A stretch of DNA of 30,000 nucleotides from Prorocentrum cordatum (lineage: Eukaryota > Sar > Dinophyceae > Prorocentrales > Prorocentraceae). The notes under the pieces are model-generated. The model worked only from the letters and a program-made list of their open reading frames with translations, did no database searches and had not been told where the DNA came from. The DNA is taken from assembly GCA_963575745.1 (NCBI GenBank), contig CAUYUJ010014327.1, positions 1,076,488 to 1,106,487 of the forward strand. Reading direction: 5' to 3'. Made by a program: the position numbers and the translations under genes. Each line of letters opens with the position of its first letter. Positions within the stretch are counted from its first letter, which is position 1. Positions 26,790 to 30,000 of this stretch are shown piece after piece.

Positions 26790-29764
26790 TCGCTCAATGC
26801 GATGCCCAGGTTTCGGCTAACGATGTAGAGTACAGCGACGACAGCCTGTTCAATGCTTGGGGGCCTGCTTGTGCTATTATTGCTCGTACTCGTGCTCTTA
26901 TGGCTATTGTTGCTGGCTCCTTCACCCCGCTGGGCCTCAAGCTTAATGTTGGGCCCACAAAGAGCGCCCTCACGGTCACCTTCAGAGGCCCTGGGTCTGT
27001 TACGGCCCGAAAGCAGTTCTGGATCGAGGAGGAGGGTAAGGTTTCTATCCCGCCTACTGGCACGTTTCCCAAGGGGCTTACTCTGGAAGCGGTCCACACG
27101 TACAAGCATTTGGGTGGGATGGTTTCTGACAAGCAGGACCTGGCCCCGGAGCTGGCCTATCGTGTGTCGTCGGCGACGTCGTCGCTTCAGGCCCTTCGTC
27201 AGGTGGTCTTTCGCAACCAGCAGCTGTCTCGTCAGCATAAGCTCCAGCTCGCAGATGTGCTGATCATGTCGGGCCGGCTGTGCAATGCTGCAACTTGGCC
27301 CCAGCCGACGACGGCACAGTTCAATCGGTACCGTGCTGGTATCGTGCGGATTTATCCGTCTGCTATTGGGCGGCCAGCTTATGATCAGGAGGCTGACCCC
27401 GATACAGCCGTGCTTGCTGCTGTCATGAGATGTGATGTGGACATTCTGCTAAAATGGCATCGTCTCCGTTATCTCAGTCGGCTTTATAGGTATGCTCCCA
27501 GGGCTCTCTTTGGGCTTATTCGGGCCACTGCTGAACCCAAGCACTCCTGGTTCAACCTGGTCTTGGACGATTCGAGGTGGCTTCGCACTCGGGTTTCCAG
27601 GCTTCGTGCATTTCCCAGTCCGTTCTCGGAGTTCGGGGCTTGGGAGAAGGAGATGCTTGGGCGTGGACAGCACTGGGCTAACCTGGTTCGATCAGGGGTT
27701 GAGGCACACATCCGTTGGGCTTGCCGCATTGAAGACGCTCGAGCTCGCACGCAGATACTTTTTCAGCATGCTGCGCGTATTGGTGTGCCACCAGATCTAT
27801 CTCTGACGCCGGCACCTGTGCCTGTTGTGCATCGCTGTCCTTTCTGTGAGTTCGAGTCGGCCAAGTGCGCTGCGGCGAAGTCGCATATTGTTCGGCTTCA
27901 TTACCAGCAGCGCTCGGTCGCTGCCAGATATGTTCACAGCCCTACTTGTCCCGTCTGTCTAGTTCGGTTCAGCACGGTTGAGCTCTGTATCGACCACCTT
28001 GCGTATGGGATCCCGAATTGCTACATCACGGTCCTCTCCCATATGGTCCCTGAGGCTCCTGAGGTTCTAGAGGTGGTTCGGGCCCAGGAGGCCTCTGACA
28101 GGAAAGCTGCTCGGCAGAAATGGGCTATGAGACGGGGGGGCTGGTTTCCTGCATATCGTGTTCCTGGGCCTCGTAACGTTCCTCAGCAGTCGTTTCTTCC
28201 ATATCGGGATGCCTGGGAAGTTATCCGCTCCATGGCCTACCAGTTCGAAGATGTACCTGAGCCCCTCTTTGAACCCCAAGAAATGGACCCCCGATATGAG
28301 GCCCTGCCAGAAGATGAACATCAGTTTGAACCGCTTGCGTATGTTGGCCCTTCTGCCGAGCATTGTCCTCGGCCGCTGCAATATGCTGTACTTGCTTTTC
28401 TTCACCTGTTCTCAGGCGCTAGACGTGCTGGAGATGTTCAGGACGAGCTTGAGAGCGTGTTGGTTTCGGGCCCGGTGACTATCATCATCATATCGTGTGA
28501 TGTGGCCTGTGACGCCGTGAATGGGGACTTGACCAGGGCCGACATTGTTACAAAATGGGACCAGCTCTTGAGAACAGGTCGGGCTATAGGTTTGATCGGC
28601 GGCCCTCCCTGCGAGACATGGTCAGCAGCGAGGTGGCAGGAGCTCAGAGTTGCTGACCGTTATCGTCCACCTGCTCCCCTCCGCACTCTCAAACATCGCT
28701 GGGGTAGGCCTGATGTCAGTCTCCGTCAGCATCAACAGCTCTCCATCGGCTCTCAGCTCCTGCTCAGCCAGCACCAGTTGATGCTGACCTGCCTGGAGGT
28801 AGGAGCCTGCGCACTGAAAGAGCACCCTGAGGTTGCTCACTGGGAAGAAAGGGCGCCCAGTTCGTGGCAGTCTGCCACTTCGTGTGCCCTGAGTGCTGCT
28901 CCCCCCTCCCGCATGGTCTCATTTGACCAATGTGTTTTCGGCCAAGTGAGCAAGGCCCCGACTACGTTTCTGTGTGTTCGGTTGAGTTCCCTCGTTGAGG
29001 ACATCCTGAGGCCACACCCGAAGAAGACCCACACCACCCTCCTCGGCATTGACCCGTCCACAGGAAAATGGCGTACGGCTCCCAAGAAAAGGTACCCTCA
29101 GGACCTATGCGCTGCTATGGCCAGGGCTGTTGCCCAATATGTGGAAGAGGCTTTCGCATTATGTGATCCTGATGATCTTGATTCTAGCGACCTTCCCGAC
29201 GAGCTGAGTGCCTTCTTTCAGGCTCTTGATTTATATGCTGCAGACACCGCGGAAGGGCAGGCTGATATAGCTCTTGATTTTGCTGGTTTCAGATCGAAGG
29301 GGCCCCGGGACACCCGTTTCGACCGCCCCCCTGAGGGTGTTGCCCCTCCCCCACTGGCGAGCCCTCAGCAGGCTCCGGATGTTGGTTCGGCTGGTGGTGT
29401 GGCTGAGGAGCCGGAACCCTGGCCTGAGGAGGAGGAGGACCCGTGGGCGGAAGAGGGCATGCTCCAGTCTCGGGAGGCGGCTGGTGTCCCGTGGGATCCC
29501 CAACCCCCTCCTCCTCCTCCTCCTCCTCCTCCCCCTCCCGCCCGAGTGGAGCTCAGTGACGAGCTTCGACGCCAGATCCAGGCTCGGCGGGATCAAGCTC
29601 GTTTCCGCCGAGCTGTTCGACGCTCGCTTCCTGCTGGAGGCGTCTTCTCTTCTGCTGCTGATGCTTGTGCGCCTCCTCTCCCCATGGAGCGTGAGAGACA
29701 GGCGCTACGAGCGCACTCCCTCCTCTGCAGTGCTGCAGGGTGCGGACCAGGCGCGGTGGGGTAG
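26790..29764 (+). CDS. Retrotransposon ORF2, third segment: RT catalytic motif, zinc fingers, methyltransferase-like domain
   Basis: Reverse transcriptase continues with YSDD (26831-26842, the YxDD active site), GLKLNVGPTKS and TYKHLGG. Cys/His fingers follow: HRCPFCEF...HIVRLH (about 27829-27902) and TCPVCLVRFS...C (about 27943-28023). From 28380 to about 29160 is a cytosine-C5-methyltransferase-like domain: FLHLFSG (motif I-like), GLIGGPPCETWS (motif IV with the catalytic Cys at 28610-28612), LKEHPE (motif VI-like) and DQCVFGQVSKAPTTF (motif VIII-like). The canonical GxGG of motif I is GARR. An acidic Pro-rich tail with 12 Pro and a basic helix complete the protein. TAG at 29762-29764. About 990 codons without a stop. 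Confidence 0.82.
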
Positions 29765-29862
29765 GGACCCCACCTTTTCTTTTTTCTGTGATGTATTGTG
29801 TCTCTCTTGCATAGTGCTTGATTGCCTTTATATCGTTGCTGTTGGCTGACCATGAGCCTCAG

Positions 29863-29887
29863 AGTCCAGTCCAGTCCAGTCCAGTCC
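29863..29887 (+). repeat. (AGTCC)5 tail of the retrotransposon
   Basis: Five perfect AGTCC units about 100 bp after the ORF2 stop, where a LINE 3' tail would lie. No poly(A) is present. The following DNA (29888-29945) is CCT-type simple repeat. Confidence 0.6.
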
Positions 29888-30000
29888 TCCTGCTCCTCCT
29901 CCCCCTCCTCTTCGTCCTCCTCCTGCTCGTCCTCCACCTCCTTCCCCCCTCCAACTTATGGTGGTGGTGGTGGAAACAGGCCCATCATCGTTCTATCGTG

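Larger units (their letters stand above)
21385..29887 (+). mobile_element. Non-LTR (LINE-type) retrotransposon with methyltransferase-like domain, decayed copy
   Basis: A two-ORF non-LTR retrotransposon of about 8.2-8.5 kb. ORF1 is at 21659-23023 and ORF2 at 23101-29764, followed by a 3' UTR of about 100 bp and an (AGTCC)5 tail at 29863-29887. The 5' boundary is uncertain, somewhere between the CCT array ending near 21380 and the first ATG at 21659. ORF2 order is RNase H, APE-like endonuclease, reverse transcriptase, zinc fingers, cytosine-methyltransferase-like domain. No LTRs or integrase are seen. Host methyltransferases captured by retrotransposons are known from dinoflagellates. The copy has at least three stops and two frameshifts, so it is probably not active as it stands. 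Confidence 0.85.

Noticed and set aside
29593-29937. Minus-strand 114-codon frame over the retrotransposon 3' end
   Set aside because: Shadow of ORF2 plus the CCT and AGTCC repeats.

Overview
The window looks like nuclear DNA of a dinoflagellate. Three things point there. (1) The two real host genes I could assemble, both on the minus strand, are split by introns that start with GC or GA rather than GT; each junction reads AG|G, with a short direct repeat shared by the two intron ends. (2) A long plus-strand non-LTR retrotransposon carries a C-terminal cytosine-methyltransferase-like domain, a combination reported from dinoflagellates. (3) The DNA is GC-rich, dominated by simple repeats, and littered with short terminal-inverted-repeat elements inside introns. 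The species cannot be fixed from the sequence.

Layout. 1-880 is CAT/TCA then TCC simple repeat. 1149-8199 (minus) is a mitochondrial carrier (SLC25) gene: five exons found, the last exon missing to the left. Its four complete introns (0.67-2.4 kb) contain members of two inverted-repeat families (called A and B here), a dispersed repeat (C), a TA microsatellite and about 1.1 kb of CCT repeat. 8200-12.5 kb is intergenic: GGGA and GGA arrays, more A and B copies (one nested in a C repeat with a 5-bp target duplication, another flanked by a perfect 31-bp direct repeat), a GCATCG-rich inverted-repeat element (D) and a CCTCGAT-type array. 12.6-14.08 kb is a satellite with a monomer of about 450 bp. 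14.9-15.2 kb holds an orphan exon-like ORF (minus).

15739-17924 (minus) is a three-exon gene for an unrecognised type I membrane protein: signal peptide, long coiled coil, nine-cysteine module and a C-terminal membrane helix. 18.0-19.8 kb is repeat-rich intergenic DNA. 19834-20999 is a 1.17-kb insertion flanked by a perfect 26-bp direct repeat; it begins with an A-type terminus and contains eight copies of a repeat of about 73 bp.

21.4-29.89 kb is the retrotransposon. ORF1 has a RanBP2-type zinc finger, a coiled coil and an Arg/Ser tail. ORF2 has, in order, RNase H, APE-like endonuclease, reverse transcriptase, C2H2-like zinc fingers and a methyltransferase-like domain. The element ends in an (AGTCC)5 tail. 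This copy is decayed: two in-frame stops in ORF1; one stop in a TA microsatellite, two frameshifts and a lost RNase H catalytic Glu in ORF2. The most noteworthy things are the retroelement's domain order, the non-GT introns with junction repeats, and the inverted-repeat families that fill the introns.
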